64,000 nucleotides of DNA, from positions 186,001-250,000 of the forward strand of contig CAVZZV010000001.1 in NCBI GenBank assembly GCA_963779845.1, written 5' to 3'. Below are positions 44,714 through 53,321 of the stretch, piece by piece. Position numbers and translations under genes: made by a program. Each line of letters starts with the position of its first letter. Position 1 is the stretch's first letter. This DNA comes from CAVZZV01 sp963779845. Its GTDB lineage: Bacteria; Bacteroidota; Bacteroidia; Bacteroidales; GCA-2748055. The notes under the pieces were generated by a model. That model searched no databases, was not told the origin of the DNA, and saw nothing but the letters and a program-made list of their open reading frames with translations.

Positions 44714-45679
44714 TTATTTATCGTAGTCCATGGTAATTTTAGTCCCATAAGAACGATCTTCCAGCTTGAAGGCTTCAGTAATGACCGACTTGGACCCTCC
44801 CCCCCCGATAAACCGCAGACTGGCCAATATCTTTGGCTTCATGCTCCCCTCGCTAAACTGGCCCTCCTGAAGATACTTAAGAGTATCCGCATAATTGAGG
44901 AATTCCCTCGCTTCCTGTTGCGGGGTGTTATAATTAAGGTAGACGAAAGGGACATCCGTCAGAATATAAAACTCGTCCGCTCCGATTGAAGTTGCCAGCA
45001 GTGATGATGCCAAATCCTTATCAATCACGGCCTCTGCAGTACGGATGTTCTCTTTTTCATCGATGTACACAGGGATGCCGCCTCCCCCTGCTGCAATGAC
45101 AATATTCCCGGCCAGAGCCAATTCCTTCACAATTCCACTGTTCATTACCGAAACCGGATCCGGGGAGGGAACCACTCTTCGCCAACCCTCCTTCGTCCTT
45201 TCCTCTTCCCTGAATATCCATGATTTTTCTTCACCTATTCGTCTGGCTTCTTCCTGAGTGCAGGTCCTGCCAATCCGTTTAACCGGATTGCTAAATGCCG
45301 GATCGTTCTGATCGACGACTACCTGTGTAACAAGAGTAATAACCTCCTTTTTGATGTGGTATTTTATCAGTATGTTTCTTAACATCCTTTCAATCATGAA
45401 ACCTATTCCACCCTGGGAATCGGCCACGCAGATATCAAGTGGCATTGGAGGAATGCCATACATGCTTTCGCCCGCATCGTTCCGAAGAAGTATATTGCCT
45501 ACCTGTGGCCCATTGCCATGGCTCAATACGAGTTCATAACCTTCACGAATAAGGAAAATTAAATTCTCCAGGGTGTCCATGGTATTTTGTTCCTGCTCTT
45601 CGATAGTCCCCAGTTGTGCCTCGCGTAATAATGCGTTGCCTCCCATCGCAACCACGGCCATTTTTTTTGATTTCTTCAT
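44714..45679 (-). CDS. arcC: Carbamate kinase
   Basis: This enzyme makes ATP from carbamoyl phosphate and ADP (reversible). The 321-residue protein has VVAMGGNALL at the N-terminus, LVLSHGNGPQVGNILLRN, IVIAAGGGGIPVY and DKDLASSLLA, all diagnostic of the carbamate kinase branch of the amino-acid kinase fold. It is the first gene of a pair with OTC, so together they can harvest ATP from citrulline, with NH3 and CO2 as by-products. Confidence 0.96.
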   Translation of the reverse strand: MKKSKKMAVVAMGGNALLREAQLGTIEEQEQNTMDTLENLIFLIREGYELVLSHGNGPQVGNILLRNDAGESMYGIPPMPLDICVADSQGGIGFMIERMLRNILIKYHIKKEVITLVTQVVVDQNDPAFSNPVKRIGRTCTQEEARRIGEEKSWIFREEERTKEGWRRVVPSPDPVSVMNSGIVKELALAGNIVIAAGGGGIPVYIDEKENIRTAEAVIDKDLASSLLATSIGADEFYILTDVPFVYLNYNTPQQEAREFLNYADTLKYLQEGQFSEGSMKPKILASLRFIGGGGSKSVITEAFKLEDRSYGTKITMDYDK

Positions 45680-45704
45680 TTTCCATAAATTTTACAGTGC
45701 CTGA

Positions 45705-45712
45705 CAAAAATA
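45705..45712 (-). promoter_or_regulatory. -7 element for arcC-OTC
   Basis: The minus strand reads TATTTTTG, an exact TAnnTTTG match, 26 bases before the arcC ATG. No clear -33 TTG. Confidence 0.43.
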
Positions 45713-45831
45713 TAGCTTTACTTTGTGATTTGTCTGCCGCGATTTATTGTTATACAACAATGTTTAAAACTATTTTCCCATTTATATGAATATTTTATAC
45801 CTTTACCCTCAGATTTAACCGAAGGTATAAA

Positions 45832-46524
45832 ATGCTCATTATTAGATATTTACAATTTACAATCTCTGTAATCCTCCTGTCGGTTTTCATGAGCGCCTGC
45901 AATCGTGAACCAAAAATTAAGGAAGTAAAGGCAACAGTCATTGACTATCATGTAGATTATATGGCCGAAAAGGCAGGAAGCATTCCCACCAGCATCCTTC
46001 CCCGAAAAATGGAATTGATTTTTTCCGAACCCTATGCGCTTAACCATATTGAAGGACTCATGGGTCAGTTTTCCCTTACCTATATTGCCAATCTTAATAA
46101 GAAGACGGTCATCACCCTGCTAAAAATTTTTGATAAAAAATATTATCATAAGGGAAAGGCTGGGGAAATGCCTGTAGGGATTGATCAATTTGAAAACATG
46201 AGTATCTCGAAGGGATCGGCCGTCCGTGAAATAGCTGGTTTCGACAGTGAAGAATTAATCCTGCGTATTCCCGGAAAAAACGATGTATCCATGTACAGCA
46301 CTAAGGAATTAAATATAAAATCGCCCAATATTACCACTCCCTATCGCCAGGAGGAAGAGGTGCTTCTTATTTTTTATACAAGTCTTAGTAATATGGAGAT
46401 GATACTTACAGCCCAGGATTATCGGGAGGTAAGCGTAAGTAATGAGATTTTCCAGGTGCCTGCGGACCATCGGAGGATTTCTAAGGAAAGTATGGAAGAA
46501 GCTATTCGCGAACTGTTCAAATAA
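45832..46524 (+). CDS. Putative lipoprotein of unknown function
   Basis: The 230-residue protein has a lipoprotein signal (about 1-23, lipobox MSAC). The mature part is beta-rich with alternating charged and hydrophobic strands (VKATVIDYHVDYMA, RKMELIFSEPYALNHI), reminiscent of LolA/DUF4412-like envelope proteins, but I see no sure match. It lies 42 bases before ftsK, and lolA follows ftsK, so it may share their transcript. Function not assigned. Confidence 0.6.
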   Translation: MLIIRYLQFTISVILLSVFMSACNREPKIKEVKATVIDYHVDYMAEKAGSIPTSILPRKMELIFSEPYALNHIEGLMGQFSLTYIANLNKKTVITLLKIFDKKYYHKGKAGEMPVGIDQFENMSISKGSAVREIAGFDSEELILRIPGKNDVSMYSTKELNIKSPNITTPYRQEEEVLLIFYTSLSNMEMILTAQDYREVSVSNEIFQVPADHRRISKESMEEAIRELFK

Positions 46525-46566
46525 GTTTTCTGTTTTTATGCCCTTCAAATAGATTATAGCATTACT

Positions 46567-48906
46567 ATGGCGAAGAAGAAAAAAAAAGGTTTGGTATTGT
46601 TTCTTCGGAATATCGTTCTGTTTTTCAGGGACGAACGTTTCAGAATTACCCTGGGAATATTCCTCATCATCCTTTCGGCCTATTCGATGATCGCTTTTGT
46701 CTCATACTTTTTCACATGGCAGGAAGATCAGGACTTCTTATGGGCAAAAGTATTTTCCGGACCGGAGGTGCAGGTGGAAAATCATGCCGGGAAAGTGGGA
46801 GCCTGGTTGTCCGCACTCTTTATCAATAAATGGTTTGGAATTGCAAGTCTTTCCCTCCCCTTTTTGTTTCTCATCCTGGGATTTTATTTCCTGCGTTTGC
46901 GTATTTTTAAAACGGCCAAAACAATCCGAAACCTTCTGATCGGCACAATTATCTTCTCTGTGCTTTTTGGCTTTGTATTTGGAAAAAGTAATGGGTTCCT
47001 GGGAAGTGGGCCAGGAGGTGCACATGGTTACTACATAAGTAACTGGCTTTCTGCAAGTATCGGGAAAGCCGGGACTGCCCTGCTTTTAGTCATCCTTATC
47101 ATCGGATACTCCATCTATGCTTTTAATAAATCCTCCTTTACGATAATCGGCCGATTAAGGAAAAAAGGGGAAGGGAAACCTTCTCACGGAGTTGATAATT
47201 CAACAGGCAATCACAACGATGAAATGGAAATAGATCTGCTTCCCCGCGAGGAGAAAACAGAGGAAGTTGACCTTGACCCCATTCCAGTCCTTAAGGGCCC
47301 CACTAGGGCTGAGAAAGAAGAAGACAAAAGCAGTGGGATCGAACTAATGATCGAAAAACAACCTGGAGATGAAACAACATCCACCGGATCGCTTGAAGAG
47401 GATTACGATCCAACACTCGACCTCTCCGGTTACAGGTATCCATCGCTTTCTCTCCTGAGCGACCATGAAGTAGGAAATCCCAATGTGAGTAATGAAGAGC
47501 TCCTTAGCAACAAAAACAAGATCGTTGAAACACTGGCCAACTACAAAATTACCATCGATAAGATAAAAGCAACCATTGGACCCACGGTAACCCTATACGA
47601 GATCATTCCGGCTCCTGGGATCAGAATCGCTAAAATCAAAAGCCTGGAGGACGATATCGCCTTGAGTCTGGCTGCACTGGGCATCCGGATTATTGCCCCC
47701 ATTCCGGGAAAAGGGACTATTGGCATAGAGGTACCCAATCAACAGCCCCGTACCGTTGGGATGAAGAATATTTTGGCTTCCAAAAAGTTCCAGGATACTA
47801 AATTTGATCTTCCGGTAGCCCTGGGCAAAACGATTTCAAATGAAACCTATGTTTTTGATCTCACCCGAATGCCCCATTTACTTGTAGCGGGAGCAACCGG
47901 ACAAGGCAAATCGGTAGGACTCAATGCTATTATCACCTCACTGCTTTACAAAAAACACCCCTCCCAGTTAAAATTCGTTCTTGTAGACCCTAAAAAGGTT
48001 GAACTTACGCTTTACAGCAAAATTGAACGTCACTTCCTGGCGAAGCTTCCCGATACAGAAGAAGCAATTATTACCGATACCCAAAAGGTTATCACCACAC
48101 TGAATTCCCTTACCATTGAAATGGACCAGCGCTATAACCTCCTGAAACATGCGCATGTAAGAAACATTAAGGAATACAACGAGAAATTTATCAAAAGAAA
48201 ATTAAACCCCGACAAGGGGCACCGATATCTTCCATATATTGTTTTAGTTATCGATGAATTTGCGGACCTTATCATGACTGCGGGCCGTGAAATTGAGAAC
48301 CCTATTGCCCGTCTCGCGCAACTCGCCCGGGCCATTGGTATCCATCTGATCATTGCGACCCAAAGACCCACGACAAATATTATTACCGGGGTGATCAAAG
48401 CCAACTTCCCGGCAAGGATTGCGTTCAGGGTGATGTCAGTTATTGACTCCCGTACCATTCTTGATTCCTCAGGAGCCAACCAGCTTATTGGGCGGGGCGA
48501 CCTGCTGATCTCTAACGGAAACGAACCTACCCGGCTTCAGTGCGCCTTTATCGACACTCCCGAGCTTGATAACCTTACGGAATTCATTGGTGGACAACGC
48601 GGCTACCCTTCCGCCCTCCTTCTCCCCGAAGTCATTGATGAACAATCAGAGGCCTTCGCGGTAGATCTTAAAAAGAGAGACAGCAAATTTGAAGAGGCTG
48701 CACGTATGGTGGTACAATTTCAGCAGGGATCCACCTCTCTGATCCAGCGCAAACTCTCTCTGGGCTATAACCGGGCAGGGAGGATTGTGGACCAGTTGGA
48801 AGCCGCAGGGATCCTCGGCCCTTTTGAAGGCAGCAAAGCCAGGGAAGTACTGATACAGGATGAAATAAGTTTGGAACAGATTTTGAGCGGTCTGGAGAAC
48901 AACTAA
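46567..48906 (+). CDS. ftsK: DNA translocase FtsK
   Basis: FtsK is a septal membrane ATPase that pumps chromosome ends apart at division. The 779-residue protein has four hydrophobic segments in the first 190 residues and a short charged linker (about 200-280) instead of the long E. coli linker. The motor has Walker A GATGQGKS (442-449) and Walker B YIVLVIDEFADL, and the C-terminal gamma winged helix (about 710-775) has LIQRKLSLGYNRAGRI. Gamma should read the polar KOPS sequence. LolA follows, an arrangement common in Bacteroidota. Confidence 0.97.
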   Translation: MAKKKKKGLVLFLRNIVLFFRDERFRITLGIFLIILSAYSMIAFVSYFFTWQEDQDFLWAKVFSGPEVQVENHAGKVGAWLSALFINKWFGIASLSLPFLFLILGFYFLRLRIFKTAKTIRNLLIGTIIFSVLFGFVFGKSNGFLGSGPGGAHGYYISNWLSASIGKAGTALLLVILIIGYSIYAFNKSSFTIIGRLRKKGEGKPSHGVDNSTGNHNDEMEIDLLPREEKTEEVDLDPIPVLKGPTRAEKEEDKSSGIELMIEKQPGDETTSTGSLEEDYDPTLDLSGYRYPSLSLLSDHEVGNPNVSNEELLSNKNKIVETLANYKITIDKIKATIGPTVTLYEIIPAPGIRIAKIKSLEDDIALSLAALGIRIIAPIPGKGTIGIEVPNQQPRTVGMKNILASKKFQDTKFDLPVALGKTISNETYVFDLTRMPHLLVAGATGQGKSVGLNAIITSLLYKKHPSQLKFVLVDPKKVELTLYSKIERHFLAKLPDTEEAIITDTQKVITTLNSLTIEMDQRYNLLKHAHVRNIKEYNEKFIKRKLNPDKGHRYLPYIVLVIDEFADLIMTAGREIENPIARLAQLARAIGIHLIIATQRPTTNIITGVIKANFPARIAFRVMSVIDSRTILDSSGANQLIGRGDLLISNGNEPTRLQCAFIDTPELDNLTEFIGGQRGYPSALLLPEVIDEQSEAFAVDLKKRDSKFEEAARMVVQFQQGSTSLIQRKLSLGYNRAGRIVDQLEAAGILGPFEGSKAREVLIQDEISLEQILSGLENN

Positions 48907-49040
48907 ATCCTGGGCACATGGCAGTTCGTTATTTTCCATAAAAACCCAGACACAAAAAATAAAACCGGAACCTTTAACCAGAAGCGGGGTGCTGCTTGAC
49001 CCTTCACAAAAAAGGTATTCCACATATAAAATTATTAACC

Positions 49041-49706
49041 ATGAAACACAGCCTGATTCTCCTGATGAGCATCCTAACCCTGAATTTGCAGGCACAATCC
49101 TCCCCGAATCAGCCGGTACAGGATCCAGGGGCAGAGATATACCTTGACAAACTCGCTGAAATTTTTACCGGCCAGGAGGCTGTCCAGATGGAATTCAAAT
49201 ACGAAGTCATTTCAAGGATCGAGAATACCAAAGTGTCGGATTTCGGTTCCATCATCATAAAAGGGGAAAAATATAAGATGAAAACGGAAGATACCGAAGT
49301 ATACTTCAACGGCGTTAATCTTTGGACCTATTCCGTAAATGTGGATGAAGTATACCTTTCAGAACCCGATCCCGAAAGCATGGACCAGACTCTGGCCAAT
49401 CCCTTTCTTTTGATAGGGAATTACAAAGATTATTATAAATATAAACTAAAGAACGAAACCACCGCTGAGGGTAGAAAATATGCTGTGGTTGAATTATATC
49501 CCAAGGACCCGGATGTTGAATACAGCATTCTGCGCATACTCATCAATAAAACTTCGTTATTGCCCTATTCCTTTACCATGCAGCAGAAAAATGGCTTTGA
49601 TTTCAACATCATCATCAATGAATTTATACAAAATGTAAAAATAGGGGATGCTACTTTTGAATGGGATTCCTTGGCGCATCCGGATGTGATGGTTATTGAG
49701 ATGTAA
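49041..49706 (+). CDS. lolA: LolA-like outer-membrane lipoprotein carrier
   Basis: The 221-residue protein has a signal peptide ending at LQAQ. The LolA-type half-barrel follows: VQMEFKYEVISRI, GSIIIKGEKYKMK, TEVYFNGVNLWTYS and NPFLLIGNYKDYYKYKL match the usual order of strands in LolA. LolA carries lipoproteins through the periplasm. I use the ATG at 49041, since the 15 codons before it (open to 48996) are not a signal sequence. It lies 134 bases after ftsK and converges with pgpH. Confidence 0.85.
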   Translation: MKHSLILLMSILTLNLQAQSSPNQPVQDPGAEIYLDKLAEIFTGQEAVQMEFKYEVISRIENTKVSDFGSIIIKGEKYKMKTEDTEVYFNGVNLWTYSVNVDEVYLSEPDPESMDQTLANPFLLIGNYKDYYKYKLKNETTAEGRKYAVVELYPKDPDVEYSILRILINKTSLLPYSFTMQQKNGFDFNIIINEFIQNVKIGDATFEWDSLAHPDVMVIEM

Positions 49707-49779
49707 AAAGGTCTGCGTGATCCATTGGTTGCATAAAATAACCAAGTCGAAAAAGCAGAAAACTATGCAGGGTAAGTGA

Positions 49780-51930
49780 TTATAAAACAGCCTCTTTCGG
49801 ATATTCAATCCTCGCATGATAGATGTTCACAAGCTTGCTTTTCAGGACTTCTTTAATCTTCGTGAAATCCCGGAAGGTGATCTCGACATTGTCGAATTGT
49901 TTTTCGCTGATCTGGTAACTGATGATATCTTCAACAAGTTTATTAATAATTTCCTTGTTAATAAGCTTTAAGCTGCGGGCAGCCGCCTCGACCGAATCGG
50001 CCATCATAAGTACCGCAGTTTCCCGGCTAAATGGTTTAGGCCCGGGGTAGGTGAATTTCTCGGCATCCACCTCGGCATCGGGATATTTTTTGAGATAGGA
50101 GCGGTAAAAATATAACACTTTGGTGGTCCCGTGGTGCGTACGGATAAAGTCGATGATCACATTCGGGAGTTTGTGTTTTTTTGCCAGCTCGATACCAATG
50201 GTTACATGTGAAATTATCTTGGCGGCTGATTCTTCGAAATCCAGATTGTCGTGTGGATTAAAATTTGATGTCAGATTTTCGATAAAATAAGAGGGATCGT
50301 TCATTTTGCCAATATCGTGATAAAGTGCCGCCGTGCGAACCAGAAGGGAATTTCCTCCGATGGTGAGTACTGCCTCCTCGGCCAGGTTGGCTACCTGAAG
50401 GGAATGCTGTAGAGTACCGGGCGCTTTTTCAGAGAGTTCCCGTAACAATGGCTGATTGGTATCGGACAGCTCAAGAAGAGTGGCATCTGAAATAAATCCA
50501 AAGGATTTTTCAAATATATAGATTAAGGGATAGGAGGACAAGAGGAGAAGTGCGTTTCCAGCAAACCAGGTGTAATTTCGCCAATCGATACTCGCCAGGC
50601 TGCCTTCCTGAAGGATACTCATACCGGTGTAAACCACACTATAAGAAAAGAATGCAAAAATAGCGGTTACAAACAGAATCCCCCTCCGATAAACATTTCT
50701 TAGAGCAAAGAGGGTAATAACCCCGGCTATAAAATTCAGAAAAACGAATTCAAATGCATTGGGAGCCCAGAATCCTATAAGCAAAATGCTTATTATGTGG
50801 GCAAACAAGGCTATCCTGGCATCATAGAAAGTTTTTATGATAATGGGCAATAATACAAATGGAACCACGTAAAAACTGATGGCCTCGGCCCGAATGGTAA
50901 TGGCAGCGAGGACGGCAACGATATCGACTAAAAGAATAATAAAAAAGGTTTTTTTTGCGGATTCAAGCACCTCCTTTCTAAAGTGGAAAAGGAACAAATA
51001 CAGGACAACGAACGCAAATCCAACCAGGATGATCTGCCCGACGAATATCAAATTGTAATCGCGCGAAACATCAAGGTTTGTTTCATATTCATGCTTGAGT
51101 GATTGCAGAATCCTGAACTTCTCCTCAGTAATTGGTTCGCCTAATGCGATGATCTTCTCTCCCTCCTGCACCATGCCCTGGGTCAATGAAACCTCTGACT
51201 TCAGGCTTTCTTTAACCCGATTTGAAGTATTTTCATCGAATATGAGATTGGCTTCAATCAGTGAAGAGGGGTCGTAAAAAGCAGAAAAACGCCCCGAAGC
51301 TTCAATATGCGGCTGAAACTTTGCAGCCAGAGCCTTGAGTTCCGTCATCAGGCTCTCATAAGCCTTTGGCTGGGTGAATACATTTCCGGCGGTACGTTCG
51401 GTAACGACCTGTCCATTCATCACATTAATAACCGCATCGTTCTTTATGGCCAGTTCTAGTTGGATGGGGTCACTGACAATTCCCCGGGAATAAATGTTCC
51501 CGATCAGCTGGTCCAGGGTAGTGTAATAGGTTTGCTTCAGTGCTCCCTCTTTTAGGTTCGATCCTAATACTGACCGGGCAGAATCAGTTCGCGCTTCACG
51601 CCTGGTGATATAATTTTTCCAGGCTGCCTCAAAATCGATTTTAAGCTTAGCCTGCACTTCAGGATAGACGAGTGAATCTACCTGGAAATATGGCTGAAAT
51701 CTTTTTAAAAGGCTGTCTGTCTCAGATTGCACCTCAGCATCCGATTTATATATAGGGAAGTCGAATGGTGCCACGAGTATTTCATGCATCCAGGGCTTGC
51801 CTTTTTGAAATTCATACCGGAATTTCCCCTGCCGGGGAAAAAGGGATAATATTACGGCTGCTCCTGCAAGGAAAATAAAAAATAAGCTTGCCGATTTAAG
51901 AAAACCTTTGACCTTTTGATAAAATCGCAT
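49780..51930 (-). CDS. 7TM-HD phosphodiesterase (PgpH-like, probable c-di-AMP hydrolase)
   Basis: The 716-residue protein has one N-terminal helix and a large extracytoplasmic 7TMR-HDED domain (about 45-285). A seven-helix membrane block (about 290-480) and a cytosolic HD domain (about 490-710) follow, with the catalytic HDIG in ALYHDIGKMNDP and later THHGTTKV and MADSVEAA. This is the PgpH architecture; PgpH degrades c-di-AMP in Listeria. Substrate here is inferred. It lies after siaC on the same strand, but a strong terminator (51973-52007) separates them. Confidence 0.9.
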   Translation of the reverse strand: MRFYQKVKGFLKSASLFFIFLAGAAVILSLFPRQGKFRYEFQKGKPWMHEILVAPFDFPIYKSDAEVQSETDSLLKRFQPYFQVDSLVYPEVQAKLKIDFEAAWKNYITRREARTDSARSVLGSNLKEGALKQTYYTTLDQLIGNIYSRGIVSDPIQLELAIKNDAVINVMNGQVVTERTAGNVFTQPKAYESLMTELKALAAKFQPHIEASGRFSAFYDPSSLIEANLIFDENTSNRVKESLKSEVSLTQGMVQEGEKIIALGEPITEEKFRILQSLKHEYETNLDVSRDYNLIFVGQIILVGFAFVVLYLFLFHFRKEVLESAKKTFFIILLVDIVAVLAAITIRAEAISFYVVPFVLLPIIIKTFYDARIALFAHIISILLIGFWAPNAFEFVFLNFIAGVITLFALRNVYRRGILFVTAIFAFFSYSVVYTGMSILQEGSLASIDWRNYTWFAGNALLLLSSYPLIYIFEKSFGFISDATLLELSDTNQPLLRELSEKAPGTLQHSLQVANLAEEAVLTIGGNSLLVRTAALYHDIGKMNDPSYFIENLTSNFNPHDNLDFEESAAKIISHVTIGIELAKKHKLPNVIIDFIRTHHGTTKVLYFYRSYLKKYPDAEVDAEKFTYPGPKPFSRETAVLMMADSVEAAARSLKLINKEIINKLVEDIISYQISEKQFDNVEITFRDFTKIKEVLKSKLVNIYHARIEYPKEAVL

Positions 51931-51972
51931 ATTTCATCTGCTTAACGATTACGAAGATACAATTAATTTTAT

Positions 51973-52007
51973 AAAAAAACCGCTTAAGTGGATTGCATAA
52001 GCGGTTT
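51973..52007 (-). terminator. Rho-independent terminator after siaC
   Basis: On the minus strand AAACCGCTTA pairs perfectly with TAAGCGGTTT (10 bp) around an 11-base loop, and the T run extends directly from the second arm. It lies 22 bases after the siaC stop and closes the siaB-siaC unit. Confidence 0.85.
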
Positions 52008-52028
52008 CAGGGATCAAAGAGTTTAATA

Positions 52029-52415
52029 TCAGTCAACAATTTCAACCATTTTAAAGGGGACACGGATAATGGACTGATAATCCTCCCCAGCCTCCAGCAT
52101 ATCTTCATCATCCTCTTCGTAATACCAATTGATGATCACATCAAATTCAGGTTTATTTTTATGAATATGTTCCAGTTTTTTAAAGACATCCAGGATACAT
52201 TTGGATGAACTTGTATTGAAATACTCAAGCTGGATATTAACCTTGGTTTGTTTCCTGGGTGCTTTACCATATTCATCAAGCCAATCTACCAGAGGCTTGT
52301 AAAACTCAATGGAATTTTCAGGAATCGAACGTCCTTTTATCTCCATCAAACCATCATCAGCATCAAATTTTACAGTGGGTGTTTTCGCGCTTCCTTCTAT
52401 TGAAATAGCTTCCAT
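52029..52415 (-). CDS. siaC: SiaC family regulatory protein (DUF1987)
   Basis: This 128-residue protein is of the SiaC/DUF1987 family. The signature LEYFNTSSSKCILDVFKKL places a Thr at residue 68, the same number as Thr68 of Pseudomonas aeruginosa SiaC, which SiaB phosphorylates there. Unphosphorylated SiaC activates the diguanylate cyclase SiaD in that species. Here siaB lies 29 bases upstream, but no SiaA phosphatase or SiaD cyclase is in the window. The output is therefore unknown. Confidence 0.88.
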   Translation of the reverse strand: MEAISIEGSAKTPTVKFDADDGLMEIKGRSIPENSIEFYKPLVDWLDEYGKAPRKQTKVNIQLEYFNTSSSKCILDVFKKLEHIHKNKPEFDVIINWYYEEDDEDMLEAGEDYQSIIRVPFKMVEIVD

Positions 52416-52444
52416 ATTTATCTTAATTATTATTTGGTTAAGGG

Positions 52445-52996
52445 TCAGGTTACAATCACGGTAAGTTCAAAAAAGAAATATTCATTGTTATAGTTCTCAA
52501 AGGAGTATTCCAGCTTATTGCCGGTCTTACGTGCGATATCAACCAATCCGAGACCTCCACCCCCTTTTGCACTCAACTTTTGATGATTGAGGATAAACTT
52601 GTACATCTCTTTTAAATCATCTCTCGACAAGGAGTTAATCTTATCTATTTTGTCCTTTAGGGCTTTTATCCTCGTGGAATTTATAAAATTACCTGTAGTT
52701 ACTTTGTAAATATTTTCCTCCATCCTAGAAACTACAAGAATCCCAAACCGCGGATCGAATTTCTCCCTCATTCCGTCAGGAAGATCGTCTATATGATGAT
52801 ATAAATTTTGTAAGCTTTCGACCAGAACATTATAGACCTTTTTACGGATCTTGGAAGTTTCATTAAGGTCATCCAGTTTAGCTTCGACAACTTCGAGAAC
52901 ATTGCTGATCAGATCACTGGTTATACTTCCTTTATAGGCAAGGAGCACATCCTCAGCATTCAATTTGTCATAATACTCATTAATATCAAAGCTCAT
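52445..52996 (-). CDS. siaB: SiaB family protein kinase
   Basis: The 183-residue protein is a GHKL-fold kinase of the SiaB/DUF6272 family. The N box holds E60 and N64 in VLVESLQNLYHH, and the G box is KGGGGLGLVDIARKTGN (Gly145-Gly150). It lacks any sensor or receiver domain. Its expected substrate is the Thr68-type site of SiaC, encoded next. A fitting promoter lies upstream and a terminator follows siaC, so the two genes look like a self-contained transcription unit. Confidence 0.88.
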   Translation of the reverse strand: MSFDINEYYDKLNAEDVLLAYKGSITSDLISNVLEVVEAKLDDLNETSKIRKKVYNVLVESLQNLYHHIDDLPDGMREKFDPRFGILVVSRMEENIYKVTTGNFINSTRIKALKDKIDKINSLSRDDLKEMYKFILNHQKLSAKGGGGLGLVDIARKTGNKLEYSFENYNNEYFFFELTVIVT

Positions 52997-53321
52997 CTAG
53001 GCTATTTTCAAAAATGAAATCGTATAAAAATACGAAAATTTATTGCTCAACAAATATATTAAAAAAACTAAGTTTTAAAAACGCGACCCCGGCTATATAT
53101 AGCTTATGGACTTCCTTTCCTGCCAAATGGTTGCATTCCTAATCAATAATTTGAAATTCACTATAAATTAAATACATTCCTTTCACTTTCTAAAATTTAT
53201 TTAACTCTTTTTTTTAGAAAAAAATACCTGATATTAAGTTGATTTATAGATATTTATAAATTATTAATTGTTAGATGAAAAAATATATCTAATCTTTTCT
53301 TCCATTTCCTATAAAACAGGT
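52997..53321. other. 325-base AT-rich intergenic region upstream of siaB
   Basis: No gene is visible here. It holds the candidate siaB promoter, a perfect 12-base palindrome GCTATATATAGC at 53092-53103, and long A/T runs near 53200-53230 that might help end the upstream THUMP methyltransferase transcript. Otherwise I see no structure. Confidence 0.5.
53025..53054 (-). promoter_or_regulatory. Candidate promoter of siaB-siaC
   Basis: On the minus strand TTTG (53054-53051) precedes TATTTTTA (53032-53025) by 18 bases. The -7 box has one mismatch to TAnnTTTG. It lies 28 bases before the siaB ATG. Confidence 0.42.

Noticed and set aside
53092..53103. Palindrome GCTATATATAGC as an operator
   Set aside because: It is short, AT-alternating and could arise by chance in an AT-rich gap; it is over 90 bases from the siaB start.
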